Shown: one piece after another, positions 31,512 through 40,535 of the stretch
Position numbering within the stretch: position 1 is the first letter of the stretch
Layout: every line of letters starts with the position of its first letter
Assembly: GCA_902491375.1 (NCBI GenBank)
Contig: CABUHE010000004.1
Coordinates: forward strand, 45,451 to 109,450
Reading direction: 5' to 3'
DNA length: 64,000 bases
From: an uncultured Prevotella sp.
GTDB lineage: Bacteria; Bacteroidota; Bacteroidia; Bacteroidales; Bacteroidaceae
Notes under the pieces: generated by a model
Seen by the model: only the letters and a program-made list of their open reading frames with translations
What the model was told of the DNA's origin: nothing
Databases searched by the model: none
Position numbers and translations under genes: made by a program

Positions 31512-32969
31512 TCAGTTTTTCTTCCAGAAAGCCTGTGTGAACAGCACCATTACGCTGATAAACTCAAGACGTCCCATAAGCATCAAGGCTGAACATATCC
31601 ATTTGGCAGCAACAGGCAGACCGCTCCACGACATCGTAGGACCTATTTCCGCACCAAGCGTAGGGCCTACGTTGCTAGCGCTGCTTATTGCAATAGTAAT
31701 GGCATTTGTGCTTTCGATGCCCATAAGTTTAAAACAGAAGAATGCCACAATGCAGGTAATTCCATACAAAGCGAAGAACACCAACAGTGTAGCCTGTGCC
31801 TGATAAGGTATGTTTGTGTTGTTTAATCTTACTGGAATGACGGCTCTCGGATGCAGAATATGCTTGAACTCGTTGCGTATTATCCTGAAAAGCATTGCTA
31901 TACGGATGCACTTAACGCCACCGCTCGTACTTCCAGCACATGAACCGCACACCATACACATCGTCAGAACGACCCACGTAAGATGTGGCCATAAGCCTGC
32001 GTCTGTGTTGAAAAGACCGGTAGTTGTGATGGAAGACGACACCTGAAACAGCGCATACCTGAACGAATCACCAAAATTAATGCCGCTCTGGAATGTCAAT
32101 ATATAAGTAATGAACAGCGTCGAAACCAGTATAATCAACAGATAAAGACGCAATTCGGTGTCCTTAAAGAAATCTCTTACCTTATTCTTAAACATCAGAA
32201 CATAGAGCAAAGAGAAGTTCACGCCCGACAGAATCATGAAAACAATAGCCGTATAATCTATTGCGGAAGAATTAAAGTAAGCTATACTGGAGTTATGTGT
32301 GGCGAATCCTCCAGTCGCCGTGATTGACATTGAATAGCACAGACTGTCAAACAAACCCATACCAAACAGTAAGAAACAGGCCGCGCATGCTGCTGTCAGT
32401 ATCAGGTAAATTGCCCATATCCACTTGGCTGTTGTGCTAAGACGTGGGTGCATTCTGCTCTTTATAGGGCCTGTTGCCTCAGCAGAGAACACCTTGACAC
32501 TTCCTCCGACAAGCGACGGAAGCACAGCAATGGTAAAGAACATTATACCCAAACCGCCTATCCAATGGGTCAATGAGCGCCAGAATAACAATCCGTGAGG
32601 CAATGCCTCAACGTCATCTATTATCGTAGCGCCGGTTGTTGTGAAACCAGACATGGTTTCAAGAAATGCGTCTGTATAGCTTGTAAGATAACCGCTGATG
32701 ACAAAAGGCAACGCGCCCAATGCACTGAAGATAACCCATATCAGTGCAACGAGCAGATAAGCCTCGCGTCTACCCATGCTGTTCTCAGCCTGATAACCTT
32801 TGTATTTAAGGCCAATAGCGGCAAAAACAGTTATCGCAATGGCTATGAGAAATGCCAGAATGTCGTCTTCGCTATAATAAACAGAAATCAGAAGACAAGC
32901 GAACATCATCATCGCCTCGATGAACAAGAGCGAGCCTATTACCTTATAAACCAGTTTGAAGTTTATCAT
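31512..32969 (-). CDS. trkH: Trk-type potassium uptake membrane subunit
   Basis: A 485-residue inner-membrane K+ channel/transporter subunit with multiple hydrophobic segments and the repeated pore-helix motifs of the TrkH/KtrB superfamily, seen as 'SGFTTTGATII', 'SITATGGFATHN', 'SSITTTGLFNTDA' and 'SSASNVGPTLG'. The glycines after these turns form the selectivity filter. It acts with the TrkA subunit encoded 9 nt upstream on the same strand. Confidence 0.92.
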   Translation of the reverse strand: MINFKLVYKVIGSLLFIEAMMMFACLLISVYYSEDDILAFLIAIAITVFAAIGLKYKGYQAENSMGRREAYLLVALIWVIFSALGALPFVISGYLTSYTDAFLETMSGFTTTGATIIDDVEALPHGLLFWRSLTHWIGGLGIMFFTIAVLPSLVGGSVKVFSAEATGPIKSRMHPRLSTTAKWIWAIYLILTAACAACFLLFGMGLFDSLCYSMSITATGGFATHNSSIAYFNSSAIDYTAIVFMILSGVNFSLLYVLMFKNKVRDFFKDTELRLYLLIILVSTLFITYILTFQSGINFGDSFRYALFQVSSSITTTGLFNTDAGLWPHLTWVVLTMCMVCGSCAGSTSGGVKCIRIAMLFRIIRNEFKHILHPRAVIPVRLNNTNIPYQAQATLLVFFALYGITCIVAFFCFKLMGIESTNAITIAISSASNVGPTLGAEIGPTMSWSGLPVAAKWICSALMLMGRLEFISVMVLFTQAFWKKN

Positions 32970-32978
32970 CGCAGCCTT

Positions 32979-34322
32979 TTAAATGAAGAATTTTTCTATC
33001 TTCGACATATTAACGTTATGACAGAATACCACAACAATGTCTCCGGCTTCAATCTGCGAGCCTCCAGATACAAGATGTCCTTCACCGTTACGCACCAGTC
33101 CACCGATTGTAGCACCGTAAGGAAGACCGAGTTCGTAAACCTTCTTCCTCGTAACCTTAGAATCCGGCTGTGCAGTGAACTCTGCGACATCAGCATTAGC
33201 AGACATAAGGAAACGTGTGTTCTTTACGTCGGAGTCAAGCATCATCTGGTAAATGTGGCTTGCCGCAATCGCCTTTCGGTTGATGATAGTACCTATATCG
33301 AGGCTTTCAGCCATCTTGACATAGTCCATGTTTTCGACCATTGCTATCGTCTTGCGCACTCCCATACGCTTGGCTGTAAGGCACGCAAGGATGTTTGTCT
33401 CGGCGTTACCTGTCAGAGCGACAAATGCCTGAGTATTCTTTATTCCCTCCTCGACAAGCAGCGGAATGTCGCGTCCGTCGCCGTTGAGCACCATTATCTT
33501 GTCCGTATCGATAAGCTCGTTAATCTGTTCACATCGCTTCTCGTCAGCTTCAATGATTTTGGCGTTCATGTATTCGGGAATCATCTGCACGGCTCTTATC
33601 GCCGTATTGCCGCCACCCATTATCATGACGTTCTTCACATCGACGTAATGTTCCTTTCCAACAAGCTTTCTTATATAAGGTATATAATTGCGCGTGGTCA
33701 TGAAGTAAGCCATGTCGTATATCTTCAAAACATCGTCACCACGCGGAATTATGGTCTCATCGCCGCGCTTTACGGCAACAATATGGTAAGGCGACTCCGG
33801 CTTGCACAAATCTTTCAACGGCTCGTTGAGTATCTCGCACGTCTCTCTCAGCTTTATGCCGAGCATTATCAATGCACCGTTGTGCACATCCCAACGCTGG
33901 CGTACCCAACTCATTTTCAATCCGTTAACGATATCATAGGCAGCAAGATTCTCCGGATAAATAAGCGAATCGACACCGACTTTTGCAAGGAAAGCCTTCG
34001 GCTCAGGGTCAATGAACTCATAATTGTTCACCTTTGCCACGGTCTTCTTTGCTCCCAAAGCCTTGGCTATGATGCTGCTGTTCATGTTCATGTTCTCGTC
34101 AGGCGTAACTCCTATATACAAGTCGGCGTGTCCTACACCTGCGTCTTTCAGAGCCTTTATGCTCGATGGTGAAGCATGAATAGTCATAAGATCGTAGTCG
34201 CTGCTGACGCTGTTAAGCCGTTCCTCGTCCTCATCAATCAGAACGATGTCCTGGTCGTTGCGCGACAACAGCTGTGCCAGATATGTACCGATTGCGTAAG
34301 CTCCTGCAATAATGATCTTCAT
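32979..34322 (-). CDS. trkA: Trk potassium transport regulatory subunit, NAD-binding
   Basis: A 447-residue cytosolic protein with two RCK (TrkA-N plus TrkA-C) repeats, at about 1-225 and 226-447, gating TrkH in response to nucleotide binding. Each repeat starts with a Rossmann strand, 'MKIIIAGAYAIGTYLA' and 'VKNVMIMGGGNTAIRAV'. The first repeat has Tyr9 where the usual GxGxxG motif has glycine, so nucleotide binding there may be weakened; the second has GGGNTA. Acidic residues at the end of the second strand (VLIDEDEERL and IIEADEKRC) are as expected. Lies between dxs (12 nt) and trkH (9 nt). Confidence 0.92.
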   Translation of the reverse strand: MKIIIAGAYAIGTYLAQLLSRNDQDIVLIDEDEERLNSVSSDYDLMTIHASPSSIKALKDAGVGHADLYIGVTPDENMNMNSSIIAKALGAKKTVAKVNNYEFIDPEPKAFLAKVGVDSLIYPENLAAYDIVNGLKMSWVRQRWDVHNGALIMLGIKLRETCEILNEPLKDLCKPESPYHIVAVKRGDETIIPRGDDVLKIYDMAYFMTTRNYIPYIRKLVGKEHYVDVKNVMIMGGGNTAIRAVQMIPEYMNAKIIEADEKRCEQINELIDTDKIMVLNGDGRDIPLLVEEGIKNTQAFVALTGNAETNILACLTAKRMGVRKTIAMVENMDYVKMAESLDIGTIINRKAIAASHIYQMMLDSDVKNTRFLMSANADVAEFTAQPDSKVTRKKVYELGLPYGATIGGLVRNGEGHLVSGGSQIEAGDIVVVFCHNVNMSKIEKFFI

Positions 34323-34334
34323 CTTCTCACATTA

Positions 34335-36272
34335 TTAGTTGTTCTCAACACCGCTGCAAAGTCCAAGCCTGCCGGCTGCATTCTTTATAGTGTCAGCTAT
34401 CGAATCAACGTCGATTCCAACGATATGCTGAAGCTGGTCAACTGTGCCGTGCTCAACAAACTCATCGGGCAGTCCGAGCCTTGTAACACGTATCTGTATG
34501 TCGCGGTCAGCCATCCATTCAAGCACTGAAGAGCCAAAGCCGCCATTGCGGACTCCGTCCTCAATGGTTATCACTTCTTTGAAACCGGCACTTATCTCTT
34601 CGAGCAACTGCTCGTCGAGCGGCTTTATGAAGCGCATGTCATAATGCGCCACGTTTAGTCCCGGGCAGGCTTTCTCTGCCTCGGCTATCGCTTTTGTCAC
34701 GTTATTCCCTATCGGGCCGACTGACAAGACGGCAACTCCGCTGCCCTCTTTCAACCTGCGGCCTGTGCCTATCTTGATTTCTTCCATCTTGTTCCGCCAG
34801 TCAACAAGCACGCCATGGCCTCGCGGATACCTTATAACAAACGAGCCCTTGCCTTCAAGCTGGGCAGTGTACATAAGGTTGCGAAGCTCATGCTCGTTCA
34901 TCGGCGACGCAATGGTAAGATTAGGTATCGGGCGCAGTGCGGCTATGTCGAACGCACCGTGGTGCGTGGCTCCGTCCTCGCCTACCAGTCCGGCACGGTC
35001 AAGACAGAGTACAACAGGCAGATTCAGCAGCGCCATGTCGTGAATAACGTTGTCGTAAGCACGCTGCGCGAACGAGCTGTATATGTTGCAGAACGGCTGA
35101 AGTCCGTCCTTAGCCATACCTGCCGCAAAGGTTACAGCGTGACCTTCGGCTATGCCTACGTCAAAAGCACGGTCGGGCATGGCTTTCATCATTATGTTCA
35201 TTGAGCATCCGGTAGGCATGGCCGGAGTAACACCTACAATACGCGGATTGGCCTTTGCAAGCTCGAGCAGAGTCTCACCGAACACTGTCTGAAACTTTGG
35301 CGGTATGCCGGTCTCGTCAGTTACGATGCGCTCCTCTGCGTCAATATCGAACTTTCCGGGCGAATGCCATACTGTAGGATCCTTTTCGGCAGGAGCATAT
35401 CCATGGCCTTTGATTGTGTGCAGATGCAGCAGTTTAGGGCCTTTCATGCTCTTGAGCTGCCTCATTATGCGCACCATCTCGATAACGTTATGCCCGTCGA
35501 ACGGTCCGAAATATCTTATATTAAGTCCTTCGAAAATATTTTGCTGATGGCTTATAGCCGACTTCAGCGCGTTATTAAGTCTTATTATGCCTTTGCGCCG
35601 GTCTTCGTTAAGATATCCTTTGGAGTTAAGCCAGCGTGAGGCCTTGAACCTCATACGGTTATAAGTCTCGTTGGTGTTCAGCTTCAGCAGAGCCTGTTTC
35701 AGTCCGCCCACACTGCGGTCAATGCTCATGTTGTTGTCATTGAGCACTATAAGCAGATCGTTAGGCGTTGTCGATACATTATTCAGTCCCTCAAAAGCCA
35801 GACCTCCGCTCATGGCTCCGTCGCCGATTATGGCTACGATGTGCCTCTTTGTGTTACCCGTCATACGGGCAGCGACATCCATACCGAGCGCTGCCGATAT
35901 TGAATTAGACGCGTGTCCGCAGGCGAAGCTGTCATATTCGCTCTCCAGCGGCGACGGGAACGGCCTTAAGCCGTGCAGCTTTCGGTTTGTCTTGAAAAGG
36001 TCCTTACGCCCTGTCAGTATTTTGTGTCCGTATGCCTGATGCCCTACATCCCATACAAGCCTGTCATCAGGTGTATCATAGACATAGTGCAACGCTACAG
36101 TCAGCTCGACCGCACCCAAGCTCGAGGCCAGATGGCCAGGGTTTACCGAGAGTTCTTTCAGTATATCCTGCCGCAGCTCAGCACATAGTTGCGGCAACTG
36201 TTCAACTTTCAGCCTCCTTAAATCGGCAGGGGTTTTAATATTGTCAAGCAGGTTAAAAGTTCTATCTTTCAC
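34335..36272 (-). CDS. dxs: 1-deoxy-D-xylulose-5-phosphate synthase
   Basis: A 645-residue thiamine-diphosphate enzyme making deoxyxylulose phosphate from pyruvate and glyceraldehyde 3-phosphate, the first step of the MEP isoprenoid pathway. The TPP-binding motif [16 protein letters not shown]...NDNNMSID is present, as are the substrate-contacting '[16 protein letters not shown]', 'ASLG' and '[12 protein letters not shown]' segments and the transketolase domain '[18 protein letters not shown]'. The length is normal. First gene of the minus-strand dxs-trkA-trkH operon. Confidence 0.95.
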   Translation of the reverse strand: MKDRTFNLLDNIKTPADLRRLKVEQLPQLCAELRQDILKELSVNPGHLASSLGAVELTVALHYVYDTPDDRLVWDVGHQAYGHKILTGRKDLFKTNRKLHGLRPFPSPLESEYDSFACGHASNSISAALGMDVAARMTGNTKRHIVAIIGDGAMSGGLAFEGLNNVSTTPNDLLIVLNDNNMSIDRSVGGLKQALLKLNTNETYNRMRFKASRWLNSKGYLNEDRRKGIIRLNNALKSAISHQQNIFEGLNIRYFGPFDGHNVIEMVRIMRQLKSMKGPKLLHLHTIKGHGYAPAEKDPTVWHSPGKFDIDAEERIVTDETGIPPKFQTVFGETLLELAKANPRIVGVTPAMPTGCSMNIMMKAMPDRAFDVGIAEGHAVTFAAGMAKDGLQPFCNIYSSFAQRAYDNVIHDMALLNLPVVLCLDRAGLVGEDGATHHGAFDIAALRPIPNLTIASPMNEHELRNLMYTAQLEGKGSFVIRYPRGHGVLVDWRNKMEEIKIGTGRRLKEGSGVAVLSVGPIGNNVTKAIAEAEKACPGLNVAHYDMRFIKPLDEQLLEEISAGFKEVITIEDGVRNGGFGSSVLEWMADRDIQIRVTRLGLPDEFVEHGTVDQLQHIVGIDVDSIADTIKNAAGRLGLCSGVENN

Positions 36273-36550
36273 TTTAACTAAATAAATGAATATTATTGCA
36301 AAGGTAATGTAAAAAATCGACAGAACGAAATATTAAGGATAATATCTTACACTTTTATCCATTCTGAAACACCCTGAACAAATCGTAACATCATTTTTCT
36401 ACAGCCTAAACGATAATACGGACAACAGACTTTTATGGCACAAACCGGCAGGCAACAAAACATAATAACAGACATTCAGAAAAAACATCAGGCACAATGT
36501 ACTATACAAAGCGCAACTGCCAGAATATCAGCACATTACGTGTACGGTCG

Positions 36551-36635
36551 CAAAACATGGTCTTTTAGGCCGTAAAAGATGCTCTTTTACACGGTGAAAA
36601 GGCATCTTTTACAACTCAATAAACCACCTTTCGCA
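36551..36635. repeat. Intergenic palindromic repeat array (copy 5)
   Basis: Units ACATGGTCTTTTA, AAAAGATGCTCTTTTAC, AAAAGGCATCTTTTAC and AAACCACCTTTCGC in tandem, of the same family as the other arrays. It lies upstream of dxs and upstream of the short structured transcript, so it is not obviously a terminator for either. Confidence 0.7.
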
Positions 36636-36757
36636 ATCAGCATACTCATACCTGTCTCAGCCAAAGGCCTCATAGCAAATATTGATACAAATCAAAAAAG
36701 TATGGCTCACGTATCAAATTTTAGCCTTTTATGATGGTCTAAACAGATAAAGGGTTA

Positions 36758-36765
36758 TAATTTTG
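36758..36765 (+). promoter_or_regulatory. Bacteroidales -7 promoter element for a short transcript
   Basis: TAATTTTG followed by C fits TAnnTTTG. Transcription would start near 36772, just before the palindrome at 36781-36800 and the 29-codon ORF at 36838. A matching -33 element is not clear. Confidence 0.5.
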
Positions 36766-36780
36766 CAGTTGAAAACACGA

Positions 36781-36800
36781 CTGACGTTACAATACGTCAG
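36781..36800. repeat. Palindrome in the leader of the 29-codon ORF
   Basis: CTGACGT, six bases, ACGTCAG: a perfect 7-bp inverted repeat beginning roughly 15 nt after the -7 element. As RNA it would form a leader hairpin; as DNA it could be an operator. Confidence 0.55.
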
Positions 36801-36837
36801 CTCGACATTAAGGATAACGATTTAAATTTAAGGTATT

Positions 36838-36927
36838 ATGAAAAAGGTAAAAAGATTGTTCTATTCATTTAAGAGAAACTTTGAGTGGAGAGAGAAAAGA
36901 ACGTACGGACTTGCTTACGGCAGATAA
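36838..36927 (+). CDS. Small basic peptide of 29 residues (possible leader peptide)
   Basis: ATG to TAA, 29 codons, beginning MKKVKRLFYSFKRN and ending GLAYGR. It is strongly basic and aromatic with no acidic cluster and no membrane segment. It follows a -7 promoter element and a leader palindrome, and is followed about 80 nt later by a nested hairpin with a U-rich tail. I do not recognise it. It could be a real small protein, a leader peptide, or a chance frame within a regulatory RNA. Confidence 0.45.
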   Translation: MKKVKRLFYSFKRNFEWREKRTYGLAYGR

Positions 36928-37009
36928 CTGCCAGATAATACCTACCTCTCCACAGGGCATACAGCCCGCAGGATAACATTAACAGCAACAACGGCTTATA
37001 AGAGCCACG

Positions 37010-37065
37010 GCAGGTATGGGTAACACGGACATTAAGTCTGAACTGTCCAAGCCTGCCATTTTTAT
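37010..37065 (+). terminator. Nested hairpin with U-rich tail ending the short transcript
   Basis: Outer stem GGCAGG (37010-37015) with CCTGCC (37053-37058) and inner stem GGACA (37028-37032) with TGTCC (37045-37049), followed by ATTTTTATTTTA. It is consistent with an intrinsic terminator closing a transcript of about 290 nt that starts near 36772. Confidence 0.5.
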
Positions 37066-37113
37066 TTTATCCGAAGACGATAAAGACATCAGACTTACTG
37101 AAACATATAAAAT

Positions 37114-37196
37114 GAAAGGCAGCCTTTTGCACGTCAAGGATGTGCTCCCCAAGCATACAAGAAGGCTACCTGTTCAAGAAAACAACCTTTTACACA
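37114..37196. repeat. Intergenic palindromic repeat array, diverged (copy 6)
   Basis: Units GAAAGGCAGCCTTTTGC, GAAGGCTACCTG and AACAACCTTTTAC, clearly related to the other arrays but degenerate. From here to the sigma-54-like site at 37651 I see no gene, only A+T-rich spacer. Confidence 0.5.
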
Positions 37197-37650
37197 CTTT
37201 TTAACCACAAAAAGCTTTAACCTACTATATTATCAAATCTTACAGTTAACTCCCCGACCTTACAACGGCCAGGATGAATAAAAAATCGCCTTACAATGAC
37301 GAACTATGCTAAAAATCGCCTTAATATCCTTTAATTAGATGCACGAAGGCCCGTATGGTTTAATCAGACATTGCATTTTGACGCATAAAAATATAATTTA
37401 TTTATCATTATGCACATTTCAGCCACTCTGACTTCTGCAAGATGAAAAGTTGGCATATAGCATGACGACGTGGGCAGAACTCCATATTACAACACTTCAA
37501 CAACTATGAATACATAATGAATAAACGGCTTTACGGCCCCTGAAAGACTCAACACCAACGTGCCCTTTGTGACATACATGCCTGTAAAAAGCCATAAATT
37601 ATGACACAAAATGCGCCAAAATGTCACTCGTTATAGTGCATTCTGGCTGT

Positions 37651-37666
37651 TGGCATACGTTTTGTT
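37651..37666 (+). promoter_or_regulatory. Sigma-54-like promoter upstream of dnaK
   Basis: TGGCATA, CGTT, TTGTT fits the -24/-12 consensus TGGCAYR-N4-TTGCW with one mismatch, in a gap with no other gene. It would give a leader of about 150 nt before the dnaK ATG at 37830. A conventional promoter closer to the gene cannot be excluded. Confidence 0.4.
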
Positions 37667-37829
37667 AAATAATTAGCGGCTTCAGTTACGGCTACAGAGT
37701 CAGGCAGCTGACACGAGCCACGACGGGCACACGGCGCAAAGCCGACGCCCAAACGACTTGCAGCTAACGGCTTGAATAACCGTGAAGCATTAATTTAAAC
37801 TGAAAAAATAACAAAAAATAAATACGATT

Positions 37830-39758
37830 ATGGGAAAGATTATTGGAATCGACTTAGGTACAACAAACTCATGCGTTGCAGTATTTGAAGGCAACGAACC
37901 TGTTGTAATAGCTAACAGCGAAGGCAAGCGCACAACTCCTTCAGTTGTTGGATTCGTAAAAGACGGCGAGCGTAAGATTGGTGATCCTGCAAAACGTCAG
38001 GCCATCACAAACCCGAAGAACACTATATATTCAATCAAGCGTTTCATGGGTGAGACTTACGAGCAGAGCCGTAAAGAGGCAGAGCGCGTACCGTTCACTG
38101 TCGTAAACGAGGGCGGATATCCCCGTGTAGACATTGAGGGACGTAAATATACTCCGCAGGAAATCTCAGCCATGATTCTTCAGAAGATGAAGAAGACTGC
38201 CGAAGACTACCTCGGACAGGAAGTTACAGATGCAGTCATCACTGTTCCGGCATACTTCTCTGACTCACAACGTCAGGCTACCAAGGAAGCCGGACAGATA
38301 GCAGGACTCAACGTACGCCGTATCGTCAACGAGCCTACCGCAGCAGCACTTGCTTACGGTGTTGACAAGGCCAACAAGGATATGAAGATTGCAGTGTTCG
38401 ACCTCGGTGGTGGTACATTCGATATCTCAATCCTTGAGTTCGGTGGAGGCGTATTTGAGGTACTTTCTACCAACGGTGATACCCACCTGGGTGGTGATGA
38501 CTTCGACCAGGTTATCATCGACTGGCTGGTAAACGGCTTCAAGGCTGACGAAGGCATCGACCTTTCTAAAGACCCGATGGCTATGCAGCGTCTGAAGGAA
38601 GCTGCCGAGAAGGCTAAGATTGAATTGTCAAGCTCAACTTCAACAGAAATCAACCTGCCTTACATCACAGCTGAAGGCGGTGTTCCTAAGCACCTTGTAA
38701 AGACTCTTACACGTGCACAGTTCGAGCAGTTGGCTCACTCTCTGATCCAGGCTTGCCTCGTTCCTTGCCAGAACGCAATACGCGATGCCAAGCTGACAAC
38801 ATCAGATATCGACGAGGTTATCCTCGTAGGTGGTTCAAGCCGTATCCCTGCCGTACAGGAATTGGTTAAGAACTACTTCGGCAAAGAGCCTTCTAAGGGT
38901 GTCAACCCGGATGAGGTTGTAGCCGTAGGTGCTGCCATCCAGGGCGCAATTCTTAACAAAGAGAGCGGCGTCGGCGACATCGTGCTCCTCGACGTAACTC
39001 CGTTGACCCTCGGTATCGAGACAATGGGTGGTGTAATGACAAAACTTATCGATGCCAACACCACAATTCCTTGCAAGAAGAGCGAGGTATTCTCAACCGC
39101 AGTCGACAATCAGACAGCTGTAACTATCCACGTACTCCAGGGCGAGCGTCCTATGGCCGCACAGAACAAGAGTATCGGTCAGTTCAACCTTGAAGGCATT
39201 GCTCCGGCACGCCGTGGCGTTCCTCAGATTGAGGTTACATTCGATATCGATGCAAACGGTATCCTTAACGTAAGCGCAAAGGATAAGGCTACAGGCAAAG
39301 AGCAGGCCATCCGTATCGAGGCTTCATCTGGTCTGACACAGGACGAGATCAACCGTATGAAGGCAGAGGCCGAGCAGAACGCTGAGAACGATAAGAAAGA
39401 GCGTGAGCGTGTAGACAAGATGAATCAGGCAGACTCAATGATCTTCACAACCGAGAACTTCCTGAAAGACAACGGCGACAAGATTCCTGCCGACCAGAAG
39501 TCTAACATCGAATCAGCTCTCCAGCAGCTCCGCGATGCTCACAAGAGCGGTGACGTTACAGCAATCGACAACGCTATCAACGGCCTCAACAGCGTAATGC
39601 AGGCAGCCAGCGCTCAGATGTATCAGAACGCAGGTAGCGCACAGCCTAACGCAGGCCAGGGCTTCACAGGCAACACTAACGCCGGTGCAGGCCAGCAGGA
39701 CAACAGCAAGGCTAATGACAGCAACGTTCAGGACGCCGACTTCGAGGAAGTCAAGTGA
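37830..39758 (+). CDS. dnaK: Chaperone DnaK (Hsp70)
   Basis: A 642-residue Hsp70. The actin-like ATPase domain (1-385) begins [18 protein letters not shown] and contains '[15 protein letters not shown]' and '[11 protein letters not shown]'. The substrate-binding beta domain follows ('[19 protein letters not shown]'), then the helical lid and a glycine/asparagine-rich tail ending DADFEEVK. It folds client proteins with DnaJ and GrpE; neither is adjacent. The last codons form the attachment site of the mobile element, and the stop here is TGA, supplied from the element side. The displaced end at 63518 reads DFEEVK then TAA. Confidence 0.98.
   Translation: MGKIIGIDLGTTNSCVAVFEGNEPVVIANSEGKRTTPSVVGFVKDGERKIGDPAKRQAITNPKNTIYSIKRFMGETYEQSRKEAERVPFTVVNEGGYPRVDIEGRKYTPQEISAMILQKMKKTAEDYLGQEVTDAVITVPAYFSDSQRQATKEAGQIAGLNVRRIVNEPTAAALAYGVDKANKDMKIAVFDLGGGTFDISILEFGGGVFEVLSTNGDTHLGGDDFDQVIIDWLVNGFKADEGIDLSKDPMAMQRLKEAAEKAKIELSSSTSTEINLPYITAEGGVPKHLVKTLTRAQFEQLAHSLIQACLVPCQNAIRDAKLTTSDIDEVILVGGSSRIPAVQELVKNYFGKEPSKGVNPDEVVAVGAAIQGAILNKESGVGDIVLLDVTPLTLGIETMGGVMTKLIDANTTIPCKKSEVFSTAVDNQTAVTIHVLQGERPMAAQNKSIGQFNLEGIAPARRGVPQIEVTFDIDANGILNVSAKDKATGKEQAIRIEASSGLTQDEINRMKAEAEQNAENDKKERERVDKMNQADSMIFTTENFLKDNGDKIPADQKSNIESALQQLRDAHKSGDVTAIDNAINGLNSVMQAASAQMYQNAGSAQPNAGQGFTGNTNAGAGQQDNSKANDSNVQDADFEEVK
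39744..39754 (+). repeat. Left attachment core (attL) in the dnaK 3' end
   Basis: GAGGAAGTCAA, codons Glu-Glu-Val-Lys of dnaK. The identical 11 bases recur at 63524-63534 in the same orientation and frame, with flanks that differ. This is the direct repeat expected from site-specific integration by the adjacent tyrosine recombinase. Confidence 0.85.
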
Positions 39759-39790
39759 TTCCGATAAGTAAAGACATACTAAATCGCAAG

Positions 39791-39826
39791 CAAAAGCGTG
39801 CAGCTCAATGAGTTGCACGCTTTTTG
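39791..39826 (+). terminator. Element-borne terminator after dnaK
   Basis: Hairpin GCGTGCAGCTCA / TGAGTTGCACGC (39796-39820) flanked by AAAA and TTTTT. It lies inside the element, so integration supplies dnaK with a new terminator. It closely resembles the displaced one at 63573-63607. Confidence 0.8.
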
Positions 39827-39880
39827 CGTTTATGGGGTTCATGGTTGCTATGTGTTTTCTATGGGCTTTTTTATCTCTTA

Positions 39881-39900
39881 TTTGCGACATATTTGCGACA
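39881..39900 (+). repeat. Tandem TTTGCGACA sites near the left end (candidate integrase arm sites)
   Basis: TTTGCGACA occurs at 39881-39889 and 39892-39900, 11 bp apart, about 130 nt inside the left core. The same 9-mer in the same orientation is at 63419-63427 near the right end, with a one-mismatch copy at 63475-63483. This placement is typical of arm-type binding sites for tyrosine recombinases. Confidence 0.5.
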
Positions 39901-39971
39901 AGACAAAAAAGTAGATAATGTGGAACGAAATCCCACTTATCCACACTTATACATACTTAAAAGTAGATAAT

Positions 39972-40535
39972 ATGCCAACAATCGGATTTGAAATCAAAAG
40001 AAAGTGTAAAGTCTGCGGCAAGGTCTTTGTCGCAAAGACTCTCGACAGCTACTACTGCTCGCGCAGGTGCAGCAATGTGGCTTGGAAGCGCAAAAGAGAT
40101 GAGAAAGCAAAGAACGCAAGGCTGGAAGCTATTGCCCAACTGGTTCCTGACATCAGAGAGTACATATCGGTAAAAGAAGCCGTTGCTATGTTCGGTGTGG
40201 AGCGTAGCACGCTGTATCGGCTGATAAGAGAGGGACGAGTTCCTGCAATCAATATCGGCGAGAGGCTGACACGCATCAAGCGTTCCGATATGGAACGGCT
40301 GTTCCTTAGCAGACCTGAAAGCACGGTTGAAAAAGAGAAGCCTGCCCCCAAACTCTACAGCATGGAGCCGGAGGACTGCTATACCATCACTGAAGTCTGC
40401 GAGAAATATCATATTAATGACAGTTCCGTATGGGCTCACGTAAGAAAATACTCCATTCCTTCCCGACAAATAGGGAACTATGTGTATGTACCCAAACAAG
40501 AAATAGATAACCTTTATAAATCAGAGATAGAATGA
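39972..40535 (+). CDS. Zinc-ribbon, double helix-turn-helix DNA-binding protein (excisionase-like)
   Basis: About 187 residues from the ATG at 39972; an upstream in-frame ATG at 39918 lacks support. The N-terminus has a zinc ribbon with Cys12, Cys15, Cys29 and Cys33. Two MerR/excisionase-type HTH_17 domains follow, 'EYISVKEAVAMFGVERSTLY' and 'CYTITEVCEKYHINDSSVW', each ending in the 'R.P...IG' wing pattern. Proteins of this sort precede the recombinase in Bacteroides integrative elements and probably direct excision or regulate int. The stop overlaps the integrase start (ATGA). Confidence 0.75.
   Translation: MPTIGFEIKRKCKVCGKVFVAKTLDSYYCSRRCSNVAWKRKRDEKAKNARLEAIAQLVPDIREYISVKEAVAMFGVERSTLYRLIREGRVPAINIGERLTRIKRSDMERLFLSRPESTVEKEKPAPKLYSMEPEDCYTITEVCEKYHINDSSVWAHVRKYSIPSRQIGNYVYVPKQEIDNLYKSEIE

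Noticed and set aside
32595..34172. 525-codon open frame antisense to trkH and trkA
   Set aside because: It lies wholly opposite two well-supported genes, has no recognisable domain, is cysteine/histidine-rich in the way of mirror frames, and lacks a ribosome-binding site.
37016..37204. 62-codon frame in the dxs-dnaK gap
   Set aside because: It runs through the terminator-like hairpin and repeat copy 6, so is unlikely to encode a protein.
39744..39760. tRNA gene as the integration target
   Set aside because: No tRNA fold is present at either end; the duplicated core is protein-coding dnaK sequence.
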